A stretch of 64,000 nucleotides of DNA from Maylandia zebra (lineage: Eukaryota; Chordata; Actinopteri; Cichliformes; Cichlidae). Within the stretch, counting starts at the first letter, position 1. Every line of letters begins with the position of its first letter. The notes below the pieces were generated by a model. The model did not search any database and was not told the origin of the DNA. It saw only the letters and a program-made list of their open reading frames with translations. The stretch covers positions 6,731,547 to 6,795,546 of the forward strand of contig NC_135179.1 of the NCBI RefSeq assembly GCF_041146795.1. The letters run 5' to 3'. Made by a program: the position numbers and the translations under genes. Below, one piece after another: positions 1 to 24,630 of the stretch.

Positions 1-330
1 CGCTCTCCTCTTACACAGGCTGAGTGATATATGTGATGGTTTGGCTTCACATCTGTAATGGCACCATTGATGCTTAACATTTGCTACTACTAACATTTGC
101 AAGGCGATGTCAAATCGTATCAGCATTGCACTATAGTTAAAAAGTCCGGGTGTTAAGCTTGTGTACACTTGTGTCACATTATGGAACAAAAAAAAAAGCC
201 AATTTTAAGTTGAAGAACTTCAATTATGTGTCAGACATAAGGGTCTCGTCAGCTCCCAAACGTTTCTGTTTAAAAAAGTGATGCAACACACTGGAAAACA
301 TGGTCTTGTCCCGTCTTGTTGGCTTAAATG

Positions 331-487
331 GTAAATGGTCTGTATTTGTATAGCACTTTACTAGTCCCTAAGGACCCCAAAGCGCTTTACACAACCAGTC
401 ATCCACCCATTCACACACACATTCACACACTGGTGATGGCAAGCTACATTGTAGCCACAGCCGCCCTGGGGCGCACTGACAGAGGCG
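331..487. repeat. Dispersed teleost repeat fragment
   Basis: This noncoding stretch in a supt3h intron runs from a 'taaatggtctgtatttgtatagc' type start (only part quoted) through 'ccccaaagcgctttacac' to 'ggggcgcactgacagagg'. I recognise it as a very common interspersed repeat in percomorph genomes. I cannot assign it to a class from sequence alone, and I see no clear target-site duplication. The rest of positions 1-770 is AT-rich intron with no exon that I can match to SUPT3H. Confidence 0.5.
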
Positions 488-770
488 AAATTTAACATTA
501 TCATATTGCACATTGCACAATACAAAATTCACCTTAGTTCCCACATTTGATATGTTGTTTTTGCAATACCTTAAATTACATATAGGTTTTAAATAATTTG
601 CAGATCTTTAAAAATATATATTTTTACAGCATCCAAACGTTTTCAGAAACCACTGTACAAAAAAAAGCTTCAAATGCTACAGTCAAAACCCAAGTGAATA
701 CTGAGCTCTGGTTTTAATCTTAAGTGTTTCTTTCTTTTTTTGTCTTTTGTGAACAAATTGGGTGCTGTAG

Positions 771-3700
771 GTCCTGCTGGTGCTAACCAGCGGAGGCAGC
801 GACTGGCCCAGGACTTCCTGGTGTGGATGGATCAGACCGGTGAACTCCTGTCATTAGCAGAACGTCAGGAAATAGACCCCATCAAACAGGAGAGGATGGA
901 GGTCAGAGCCCATCGATGTCTGCATGAAAATGATTGATTAGTAGGGCTGTTTTGAAAGTAAATGACACATATATGAACTTATAGATTTAAAACGCCTTGA
1001 CGCATGCTCAATCATCCGGATAAAGATTTCCCAAAAAGTTGATTCTGCTCATCTGGATGTTTTCAGTGGGAGAAACTTTTTGGGATTATAGATTTAATTT
1101 TAAGTGTTTTTATGTGTATTTGAATCTTCAGCGTTTGGAGCGTCAGACTCGGAATATGGACCCGGCTCAGTACGCCGAGTTCTGTGAGAGTCGACAGCTC
1201 AGCTTTGGTAAGATTTTAAACGGCCCACTTAGTATCTGTCTCAGGAAGTTGATTCTGTCATAAGTACAAAAGGAGTAAAGGATTACATTTTATTGCTAAT
1301 GTTTGCTTTCATGTCGGTTTGATGTTGCGTATATTTTTTTAATGCGGACTCTACCTGTGCTCTAAATCATGGTTTATGGGCATCTTATAAATAAGCAAAT
1401 AAAGCTGTGGACTGTGTTTTTATCCTGTTAGTTCACCAATTGAATAATCAGCTGATTATTTCACTTCTAAATTTAAAAACGTAAGGTACGTACGGTAAAA
1501 ACCTGATTCAGGATCAGTTTCAGCATTTTAAGCCCGTCTGACCTCTTGTCGTGTGTGCTTACTTGTGCTCACTCCAAGCTAAGAAAGCTTCAAAGTTTCG
1601 GGACTGGCTCGACTGCAGCAGCCTGGAGCTGAAACCCAACAGCATGGCCATGGAGATCCTGTCATACCTCGCTTATGAGACTGTTGCCCAGGTAACTAAC
1701 TCATTACTTCACATATGTGCGTGTAATTTAAAAGCTTTCCCCTGTTTTAAAATGCTTTTCCTTCATTCAGATCGTGGATTTGTCGCTCTTGGTGAAGCAG
1801 GAAATGACAGCAAAGACTAATCCAGTCAGTCATGTGATCTCTGCCAGCTACATCCACTACAACACACATGCTGAGGTGCATACACACACTTCATCACACA
1901 TTGAGACCTATCAATCGCTAAAGCTACCGTCATAATATTACTGAGTAAATATCATCTGTCTTTCGTCTTCCTCCCCAGCAGGTGAAGAAGGATCCAGACT
2001 CACCTGAAGCCACCCCTCCCTCCACCCCAGGGTCCTCACACTCGTCAAAGCCCGTCCTACAAGGTAACGGCAGTGTGGATGGCAGGGCGAGGCAGAGGAA
2101 ACGTAAAAAGGTGAGTCCCAGCTGCAGTTTCCTATGAGTTTAATGTCTGTGTGTATCATGAAGGCACAGGAGAAATTACAAAGGCAGTTTAATTATGGCG
2201 GCAGGTTTCAGCAAAGGCGTTTGTCTGCCTCTGGATAGGTTTTGTCAACAGAATTGAATCACAACCTTACAGGAGATCTATATAAAGTGTGCTTAACAAA
2301 AGATCGTCATCGACACGACCGTGGAATAAAGGATGCCGCAGAGTAGGGGGATTAAGGGGCTTTTGGCTGCACAAATACACCCTGTAAAACATCCTTTTTA
2401 ACTTGTAAATTATTATTAAGTATCTGGTGCATAAATGTTTGTTTTGTATGATGAATGTTGTCAGAGAAGTCACTGCAGGTATGATTCCAAACCAGTGGTT
2501 TTCATTTTAAATGAAACGCACTGAGATTCAGTATAACTCTAGAGATCAAAACACATGTTAATAGTCCTGAATCTAAGCAGGAGTGTCTGGGTTAAATGGG
2601 TCTAAAGTTTGGACCCCAGGTACAACTAAAGTAGCCAATAATTGTTGTGATTTATTGTACATTTATTTGCTTGATCATATTTTTAGAAGGACTTATGATA
2701 AATAATGAATAAATGCTCTGACAATAACAAACATTTTGCTGTATTAATCTCTTGATTGTACTAATTTTTGACGAGTCAGACTTTAATGTGTCTTTTTAGG
2801 AGAAAGTCTTCTGTGCAGATGTAGAGTATGAACTCCTCTGTTAATTTTCTTAATGTACATAATAACTGATGTTATTGCTAATTGCTAAATGTAAGTCTCT
2901 GAACACACAAGACAAGGTGACCATTTTCAGCTCATGGAAAACTCCACGTTCCTAAAGGAAACATCAAAAACATTCCATTGCGTCCTCTGTTGTATTTGTG
3001 TTAATACTTATTACTCATGATTGTGCTTCAGAGCTGTCCGGCTACAGTGGAGCCTCCCAGCGGAGCGATCCAGCCCTGTCACATCCGAGAGGCTATTAGA
3101 AGATACAACTACAGACACACAGTATGTACACAATGAGAAACTTACACAACTTTTCCACAGCTGATTATTATTTTTTTTTTTTTAAAATTCATGGGTTAAA
3201 AGTCGTATAACTAATGCATAAAATACTCTTAATTTAAAGTGTTGGTTTAGATGTTTTACTTTTTCTGTACATGTCTTAACCTGTAAGATTAAAGTTAGTG
3301 ATTGCTGAATCAATAACTTTAATTTGTCCTTCATGCTCACCGATCCAGATCGGAGTCAAAACAAGCATTCCTTGCTTTTTGTGAAATAGGATTCAAAGTT
3401 CAGTTGAATGCAAATGTGACATTTAAAAAAAGTTAACAAAGGTAGGATTTTCCCACAGCAGTCATTTTTTTGTGCACAAATGTGGGTTGTGGGGAGGTAT
3501 TTTTATATTATTTTAAACAAACCATTAGGTCTTTTTTGGTACTGAGTAACTAGTCATGTTTGTGATTTTGGTTGTCACAAGAAAGCGTCTGTGAATCGCT
3601 GTTTTGTTGCAGGAAAAGAACAATTACTCTGCTACCAAACCAGTTATTACCAGACCCCCCCCCCAGAAAAAAAAAAGTTATTTGAAGCAAATCTCTCTGT

Positions 3701-3830
3701 ACCTTGTGTCAGAAATACACTCTGGACAGGAATTTAAATGTGTTTTTTCCTACTGAACAACATGCCGTCCATCTTCTCTCTCTGGCAGAGTGCCTATTCC
3801 AGGAGTGGGATGACCTTCCTCACCTGCTGA
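771..3830 (+). CDS. supt3h: SUPT3H (SPT3 homologue, SAGA/TFTC subunit), 3' part
   Basis: SUPT3H is the histone-fold SPT3 subunit of the SAGA/STAGA coactivator and works in the nucleus with TBP and GCN5. Seven exons are read: 771-901, 1132-1207, 1579-1691, 1771-1875, 1979-2110, 3032-3121 and 3789-3830 (stop TGA). The translations [70 protein letters not shown] and SGMTFLTC match conserved stretches of vertebrate SUPT3H in order, and every join has GT/AG and keeps phase. The 5' end of the gene, including most of the histone-fold region, lies before the window. Exon 1979-2110 is a poorly conserved, lysine-rich linker. Between RYNYRHT and SAYSRSG about eight residues present in human (IGPLSPF region) are not found. 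A small exon may be hidden in 3122-3788 or the residues may be lost. Confidence 0.93.
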
Positions 3831-3899
3831 GGACGCATCAATTATTTTAGGCACATTCTTGGATTTTGTTCTATACATTTTTTTTTCAATTTCTATTGT

Positions 3900-3905
3900 A
3901 ATAAA
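3900..3905 (+). terminator. supt3h poly(A) signal
   Basis: AATAAA lies 70 nt after the supt3h stop codon and is the only canonical hexamer close behind it. It faces the cdc5l poly(A) signal at 4051-4056, so the two convergent genes end within about 150 bp of each other. Confidence 0.75.
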
Positions 3906-4050
3906 AACTTTTCAGTAAGCCGGTGTCAGATTCATGGTTTATTGATTTTTACAGACCCAAGGTAGTTTTCTTAAAATACATTAAACTTTACTGTTTGCTG
4001 CACTTGATAAAAATCTACCCCAGTGATACTAAGTTATGTTGAAAAGAAAC

Positions 4051-4056
4051 TTTATT
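4051..4056 (-). terminator. cdc5l poly(A) signal
   Basis: TTTATT on the plus strand reads AATAAA on the minus strand, 176 nt after the cdc5l stop. The inverted duplicate keeps the same hexamer at 19921-19926. Confidence 0.75.
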
Positions 4057-4231
4057 GGTCACTAATACAGAAACACAAAGGACCACTGAGCATGTTGAAA
4101 ACTCAGCCTGTGACATCTTAACAACATGAGCACATGGAGGGCTTATCTGTAGGATTTGCTGCGGGAAATTAAAAGGTTCAACACTCGCGGCAGCGGTCAG
4201 TTCGACGTCGATGTCTCTGTGATGAGTTTGC

Positions 4232-12896
<8,665 letters not shown>

Positions 12897-13130
12897 CTTG
12901 GCGGCTTCGTTGTATCTCCTCCTTCAGCGAAATGCTATAAGTGATTCTTATCCAGTTGTGGTGTTTTGTAGCTTAAGATTCAAACAAAACAAAAATCCAA
13001 CTACAGAACAAGCGCTGCGAGGGAAAAGGCGACATGCACCATACCGGAAACTCAGAACGGGTCCACCAACTGAATTGTGGGTAATGTCGACGACGAGTAA
13101 TGACGAAAATCGATGACAGTTTCCTTTACC
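12897..13130 (-). promoter_or_regulatory. cdc5l 5' UTR and promoter region
   Basis: The 230 bp upstream of the cdc5l ATG are richer in G+C and CpG than the flanking DNA. They contain an ETS-type CCGGAA at about 13045. A TTGTGGGTAAT word at about 13077 resembles half of the ZNF143/THAP11 promoter motif on the opposite strand. No TATA box is obvious, which suits a housekeeping promoter. The transcription start cannot be set from sequence. The same block is kept nearly unchanged upstream of the duplicate 5' half (24397-24630). Confidence 0.5.
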
Positions 13131-14972
13131 CCTCCTACCCCGCCCCCCTCTTTCGGAACTTGATTAAACAGACAAAGTCTATGAAAAGCACACACCATAG
13201 CATTAATACATGTTAAAAAAAATAACATGAGATACGTCTGAACATTTAAACATAAATAACTTGTCGGAAAAAATAATTCATTTTAAAAAACACCGTTGGA
13301 AAACACATCCTCTGTGTATACACATTTTCATATAATGAGAGCATATCTATTATTCCATATTGGTGTTACATGTAGCGTGAAAATATGTTTCTCAACCAGT
13401 TTCGAATAGATAGGAACCATTGATATGTAAGTTCCTGAATTCAAATCATAATAAAAAGTCTATTCCTCCTAAATTTTGAAATAAAAACAAATAAAGTTTG
13501 TTAAACCAAAAATAATGATCTACTATTAAGGAAGGGTTTTAACCATTTTAACTTTAAAACACCAACACCAGATGGCATCTGTCATTATGTCATTCAAGGT
13601 TATCAGGCAATCAAAAGAAATGTGCAGGATGGTCAGCAGAGTACAGCTGAGACACAAGGTCTGATGCAGTGTCCTGCTGACTAGGTGAGTGGATGAATAA
13701 ATACAGAGCTGCTTGCTGTCTGGAACTCAAAGTCCCACAGGACTTTACCTCTGTTGTTGTCAGTCACCTGTGGTGGTGTCTCCCATAGTCACAAAGGCAC
13801 AGATGTTCCTCACCACTTGGTTGTGCCTCTCAGTGCATGCGGTCTCAGTTTGCATCTTACAGTCTGGCAACATGTGTTTGATAGTCTGCAGGGCACACTT
13901 TGCACAGTCTGCAACTTGTGTCCTGTCATGCTTCTTTGGAAGCAGTACTTATGGCCTCTTCTTACCCTCAAACACACAATAATAACATGGACTGAACCAC
14001 CACTCACAACCACTAGCACTTTATATAGCCTCTGTAGAAACGATCTACACCCTCACTTATCTTAACTGCACTACTGTATAGCTCTGTGTAAATAATCATT
14101 CTGTACATTCGATAATTTTTAATCCTACAACTGTTTACAACTTGCATAGTTCCCATTTCTGTATAACTGTATATCTCAGATTTCTGTAAAGTTATTTATA
14201 ACATATTCTGTATAGTTTTTCATATTTATATCCTGTTCATAGCCTGTACATAGCTTGTACTCACTAGAGCCTGTACATACTTATAGTTATAGAATATTCA
14301 CAACATACTTCATACCGTGTATATTATAACATACCATAATAGACCCATTTCTGTAATATACTTACATATCTATACTATTGCTAATATATATTGTAATATA
14401 TCTATATCACTAAAGCACTTCTGGATGGATGCAAACTGCATTTCGTTGCCCTGTACCTGTGCATGTGCAATGACAATAAAGTTGAATTCTATTCTATTCT
14501 ATTCTATTCTATTCTATTCTATTCTATTCTATTCTATTCTTCTGCTGCCATGATCAGAATTTCTGTGCTGTCCTTTAAGCAGGCCTTTTCAAGCCACTTC
14601 TTGGCTTCAGGCATTTCCTCTATCAGTCAACAGCACATCACATGTAAAAGCTTGGTCTTCTATGGCAGTTCCTTTTCCTGTTCTGTATATATACATGAAA
14701 CAAATATTCTCTGAACACAAAAGCTAAATATGAACCTCCTCACCATTCCTTGCTGAGCTGTGTTGAGTGTTGCAGAATTCATCTTGGTGTATCCACCTGC
14801 CTTTGGGAGAAACCTGATTGACTCACTCTCACCTATGACTAAAATCCATTTCAGATCCTAGCTTCCAAAATCTGTAACTGCAGCAATAACTACCACAGAG
14901 ACACCAGTTCTATTTAGGAATGCGTCTACGTTATGTTATTAAAGTGAATGTAGTGTATTTATTTTCCTTTAT
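13131..14972. other. cdc5l upstream flank, copy 1 of duplicated block
   Basis: AT-rich DNA with no supportable host gene. It is the right end of the duplicated block and matches 24631-26053 closely, apart from private insertions in each copy. At about 13760-13930 the minus strand encodes a decayed C-terminal fragment of a non-LTR retrotransposon with a C-x2-C-x7-H-x4-C motif (DCAKCALQTIKHMLPDC) followed by CTERHNQVVRNIC. This suits the zinc motif of R2/R4/Dong-like restriction-type endonuclease elements. Homology to copy 2 stops at about 14972, exactly where the LINE tail begins. Confidence 0.7.
13960..14540 (+). mobile_element. Truncated LINE/SINE 3' end with (ATTCT)n tail, copy-1 specific
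   Basis: About 580 bp interrupt a sequence that is continuous in copy 2 at about 25630. The insert ends in 'gcatttcgttgccctgtac', then a block with 'caatgacaataaagttgaa' and a pure ATTCT tail of about eleven units (14486-14540). That end is typical of fish CR1/L2-like LINE 3' ends and their SINEs. There is no coding capacity. Absence from copy 2 means it arrived after the duplication, or that copy 2 lost it. Confidence 0.7.
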
Positions 14973-16800
14973 CCATCCATCCATCTTCATCCGCTTTTTT
15001 CCGGGGCCGGGTCGCGGGGACAGCAGCCTAAGCAAAGAGGCCCAGACCTCCCTCTCCCCAGCCACCTCCTCCAGCTTATCCGGGGGAACACCAAGGCGTT
15101 CCCAGGCCAGCCGAGAGATATAATCTCTCCAGCGTGTCCTGGGTCTGCCCCGGGGCCTCATTCCGGTGGGACATGCCTGGAACACCTCACCCAGGAGGCG
15201 CCCAGGGGGCATCCTTGTCAGATGCCCGAACCACCTCAGCTGGCTCCTTTCGATGTGGAGCAGCAGCTGCTCTACTCTGAGCCCCTCCCGGATGGCCGAA
15301 CTTCTCACCCTATCTCTAAGGGAGAGGCCAGCCACCCTTCGGAGGAAGCTCATTTCTGCTGCTTGTATCCGCAATCTCGTTCTTTCGGTCACTACCCACA
15401 GCTCGTGGCCATAGGTGAGGGTAGGGACGTAGATCGACCGGTAAATTGAGAGCTTCGCTTTTACACTCAGCTCCCTCTTCACCACGACGGACCGGTGCAG
15501 CGTCCGCATTACTGCAGCTGCAGCCCCAATCCGTCTGTCGATCTCCGGCTCCCTTCTCCCATCACTCGCGAACAAGACCCCGAGATACTTGAACTCCTCC
15601 ACTTGGGGCAGGAACTCATCCCCGACCCGGAGTTGGCACTCCACCCTTTTCCGGCTGAGAACCATGGCCTCAGATTTGGAGGTGCTGAACCGTTCCAGTG
15701 CGAGCTGGAGGCCCTCACCCGATGAAGCCAACAGAACCACATCATCTGCAAAAATCAGAGATGAGATTCTGAGGCCACCAAAGCGAAAGCCCTCCGCCAC
15801 TTGGCTGCGCCTAGAAATCCTGTCCATAAAAATTATGAACAGAACCGGAGACAAAGGGCAGCCCTGGCGGAGCCCATCACCCACCGGGAACGAGTCCGAC
15901 TTATTGCTGGCAATGCGAACCAAGCTCTTGCAACGGTTGTATAGGGATTGAATGGCCCGTAGCAATGGGCCAGACACCCCATATTCCCGCAACACCTCCC
16001 ACAGGACACCCCGAGGGACACGGTCGAATGCCTTCTCCAAGTCCACAAAACACATGTAGACTGGTTGGGCAAACTCCCATGCACCCTCAAGTATCCTGGA
16101 GAGGATAAAGAGCTGGTCCAGTGTTCCGCGACCAGGACGAAAACCGCATTGTTCCTCCTGTATCCGAGGTTCGACTAACGGACGAACTCTCCTTTCCAGC
16201 ACCCTGGCATAGACTTTCCCAGGGAGGCTGAGGAGTGTGATCCCCCTGTAGTTGGAACACACCCTCCGGTCCCCTTTCTTAAAGATGGGGACCACCACCC
16301 CGGTCTGCCAGTCCACAGGTACTGCCCCTGATCTCCACGCAACATTGCAGAGGCGTGTCAACCAGGACAGCCCTACAACGTCCAGAGCCTTCAGGAACTC
16401 GGGGCGGACCTCATCAACACCAGGGGCTCTGCCACCAAGGAGTTGTTTAACTGCCTCAGTGACCTCGCCCCCGGCTCTCAACCTCACGCACTAACTCAGG
16501 CTCCTTCCCCACTGTGTGTCACAGGGATCCCAGGGGCTATGTTGTCTGGGGGCTTTTGCCTCCCTGGTAGGGTCTCCCATGGCAAATTGGCCCTGGGTGA
16601 GGGACCAGACAAAGAGCGATTCATAAGACCCTTATGAAAAGGACACTGAGGGAACAGTTTACCCTGCCCGGGATAGGGTTACCGGGGCCCCGCCCTGGAG
16701 CCAGGCCCGGGGAGGGTGCCCGAGGGCGAGCGTCTGGTGGCCGGGCCTTAGTCCATGGGGCCCGGCCGGGCACAGCCCGAAGAGGAGACATGGGCCCATC
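14971..16800 (-). mobile_element. 5'-truncated non-LTR retrotransposon (RTE/Rex-like) at the duplication junction
   Basis: A 518-codon open frame (16487 down to 14931, the last codons beyond the element) encodes a reverse transcriptase. Visible signatures are GRAPGVDEVRPEFLKAL, NYRGITLLSLPGKVYARVL, EEQCGFRPGRGTLDQLF, FVDLEKAFDRVPR, LRQGCPLSPVLF and the catalytic FADDV, then the C-terminal RPRTRWRDYISRLAWERLG block. After LALERF the frame jumps to STSKSEAM, as if about ten residues found in related copies were deleted; otherwise it is open. The 3' end is an (ATCC)n tail at 14971. The 5' side (16490-16800) is G+C-rich and noncoding. No target duplication is seen: the left flank is the end of copy 1 and the right flank is the inverted cdc5l segment. 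The family name is tentative. Confidence 0.85.
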
Positions 16801-16943
16801 CATTTGTTGAATGTGTGGTGCACTATTCCATGTCACAACTCAACCATTTTCACCAAAGAGAAAGGATTTCCTAGACTTGTTTCTATACTTGTTCCTATAC
16901 AGTTTACTAATTCCAATAATTTTGTGTATTTCAACTACAACAG

Positions 16944-19745
<2,802 letters not shown>

Positions 19746-19959
19746 GCAAACTCATCACAGAGACATCGACGTCGAACTGACCGCTGCCGAGAGTGTTGAA
19801 CCTTTTAATTTCCCGCAGCAAATCCTACAAATAAGCCCTCCATGTGCTCATGTTGTTAAGATGTCACAGGCTGAGTTTTCAGCATGCTCAGTGGTCCTTT
19901 GTGTTTCTGTTTTAGTGACCAATAAAGTTTCTTTTCAACATAACTTAGTATCACTGGGT

Positions 19960-21640
19960 ATTTGCCTGGGTAAATTTTTATTTTTTGTCCCGTTTGGATC
20001 TATAGCCATCAGAATTGTTGTCTTAAGGCCAAGAAAGATGCCAAGTGGATATATTTTACCAAGTGGATCATCATGGCCTTGCCATATTGGTCCATTTGAT
20101 CTTTATTATAATTATGTATTTTATCTTCGGGACAGACATGACTGGGGATAGGACAGGGAGAAAGAACAAAAAGAACCAGTGGGGAGAAGGGGGAAAGAAA
20201 AACAAAACTTCTGGATCACCTGTATGGAGGAAAAAAAAAAAACAGAAGAGAAAGCAAAAAAAGAGCATCATAATAAAAACAGCATCATCACAATAAACTA
20301 GATAACAGTAGATACCAATTATTAATTGATATTGTGCAGCACGCAAGATAGACAGCGCACAATGTGTTTTGAGGCAGCACCCAAGAAAGGTGTAGTCTGT
20401 GCATACCTGCGTGGATCAGCATGCTTGTATTCCAAAGGTTTCTCCATGTAACAATCTGCTAGGGAGTGTGGGGAGCCATAGCCCCGTCCCCCAGGGCATG
20501 AAGCAGGTATGGAGGAGGTCCAGGCCCCAGATATCCAGAGACCCCAGGAGACAAGGACCTGAGGACCACCAAAAGGGGGGGAACTGTGCCACCCTCCTGG
20601 GAAGAGCTGAGTAGAGCCCCAAACGGGAGGTTACCCAGCAGCTACGGAGCAGAGGCCAGAGGGGGTTGCAGTGGCGTGCCCGCAGGCTCTGCCGGCAGCC
20701 AGCTGTGCCAGAGAGGACAGAGCTTCAGGCCCAGAGGCCTGAGGGCACTCCATCCCCCGGAAGGGGCCAGGCCCCGCCCATCGGCCACCAGGAGTGAGCC
20801 GGTACATACATGAGCGCCCAGCCCCAGTCGACAAGGACCACCAACACACCAACATCTGAGGGCATCAGCCACAGGCAGGGAGTGTGGTGGGGGGAGATAG
20901 GCCTCCGTACTTTGGAGGACCTGAGATGTACCCAGAGAGATTGAGTCTAAGACTCAACCTGACATATAGACACAGACGAACAAGCGCCTGCGGACACAAA
21001 CGTGCATTCCCACCCCATATACACAACCAAATACTCGGCACTCACCCAACGTGTAGACAGACACAAATAGAGACTGCACAGACAGTCACACTCCCCAAAC
21101 ATACTCTATATCCCAGGCCCAGGTACCCCCGCCCCGAGAGGGACAAGCCGCACCTAAACCCAGGAGATGTAACCCTTCTCTCTGGGGTGGAGGCAAGCGG
21201 ACCACCTCCTTATCTGCAGTAGCAGGGAGGCCCCGCATCCCAGACTCCAATCTGACGGCCAGCACCTCGTCCCAGCCCCAGCGGCTAACAGAACCGGGGT
21301 GAGTGAAGACCCCAAACCTCCCTACGCCCGGGCAGATGTAGTGTTGCTGTGTGCTGTTCTAAAGTGCATTTAAAACACAGGAGGGCATGTTCGTGCTTCC
21401 TGCCAGAGAGCAGCACGGCTCCTCCCGAAAACCCTTAGTGTCTAAATGCATTTAAAATTGAGGGTAGGGCACCAACGCCAGAGGTGGGTTGGAATACACC
21501 GACCATCCTCTGGATGCTGTAAAATGTGCCCACCCCCAAGGCCCTATATATGTGTGTGTGTTATGTGAGAGTGTGAGTAATGTGGACGTCTAGGTTGCAG
21601 AATAAAATTGAGGCACAGGCTGCCTGGGGTAAATTTTTAT
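19960..21640. mobile_element. Unclassified 1.65-kb repeat inserted behind the cdc5l pseudogene half
   Basis: The sequence continuous at 4005-4020 of copy 1 is split here by about 1.65 kb. Near-identical direct repeats bound the insert (TGCCTGGG(G)TAAATTTTTAT at about 19963-19981 and 21621-21640). The interior is G+C-rich from 20460 to 21320, has AC-rich patches and A-rich tracts, and carries only short unconserved frames. It looks like an untranslated part of a fish retrotransposon, but I cannot place the family. It is absent from copy 1. Confidence 0.6.
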
Positions 21641-21741
21641 CAAGTGCAGCAAACAGTAAAGTTTAATGTATTATAAGAAAACTACCTTGGGTCTGTAAAA
21701 ATCAATAAACCATGAATCTGACACTGGCTTACTGAAAAGTT

Positions 21742-21747
21742 TTTATT
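21742..21747 (-). terminator. Poly(A) signal behind the chimeric gene
   Basis: Minus-strand AATAAA inherited from supt3h (the 3900-3905 equivalent), 86 nt past the TGA of the translocated supt3h terminal exon. It would serve any transcript initiated at the duplicated cdc5l promoter. Confidence 0.65.
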
Positions 21748-21827
21748 ACAATAGAAATTGAAAAAAAAAAAGAAAAAGAAAAAAAAAAGGTATAGAATAA
21801 AATCCAAGAATGTGCGTAAAATAATTA

Positions 21828-24396
<2,569 letters not shown>

Positions 24397-24630
24397 CTTG
24401 GCGGCTTCGTTGTATCTCCTCCTTCAGTGAAATGCTATAAGTGATTCTTATCCAGTTGTGGTGTTTTGTAGCTTAAGATTCAAACAAAACAAAAATCCAA
24501 CTACAGAACAAGCGCTGCGAGGGAAAAGGCGACATGCACCATACCGGAAACTCAGAACGGGTCCACCAACTGAATTGTGGGTAATGTCGTCGACGAGTAA
24601 TGACGAAAATCGATGACAGTTTCCTTTACC
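24397..24630 (-). promoter_or_regulatory. Duplicated cdc5l promoter region
   Basis: Near-identical copy of 12897-13130 in front of the chimeric gene, including the CCGGAA and TTGTGGGTAAT words. Only a few differences are visible, such as an extra GTC at about 24588. Nothing seen would disable it. Confidence 0.5.

Noticed and set aside
3347-3375. Candidate micro-exon for the missing supt3h residues (CCAG/ATCGG)
   Set aside because: Only the first two residues (Ile-Gly) fit. No donor or continuing match follows.
13713-14065. Cysteine-rich plus-strand frames present in both copies
   Set aside because: They are antisense to a decayed retrotransposon fragment, which explains the sequence better.
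20399-21222. Cluster of short open frames in a G+C-rich segment
   Set aside because: It lies within an inserted repeat. The frames overlap on both strands and show no recognisable domain.
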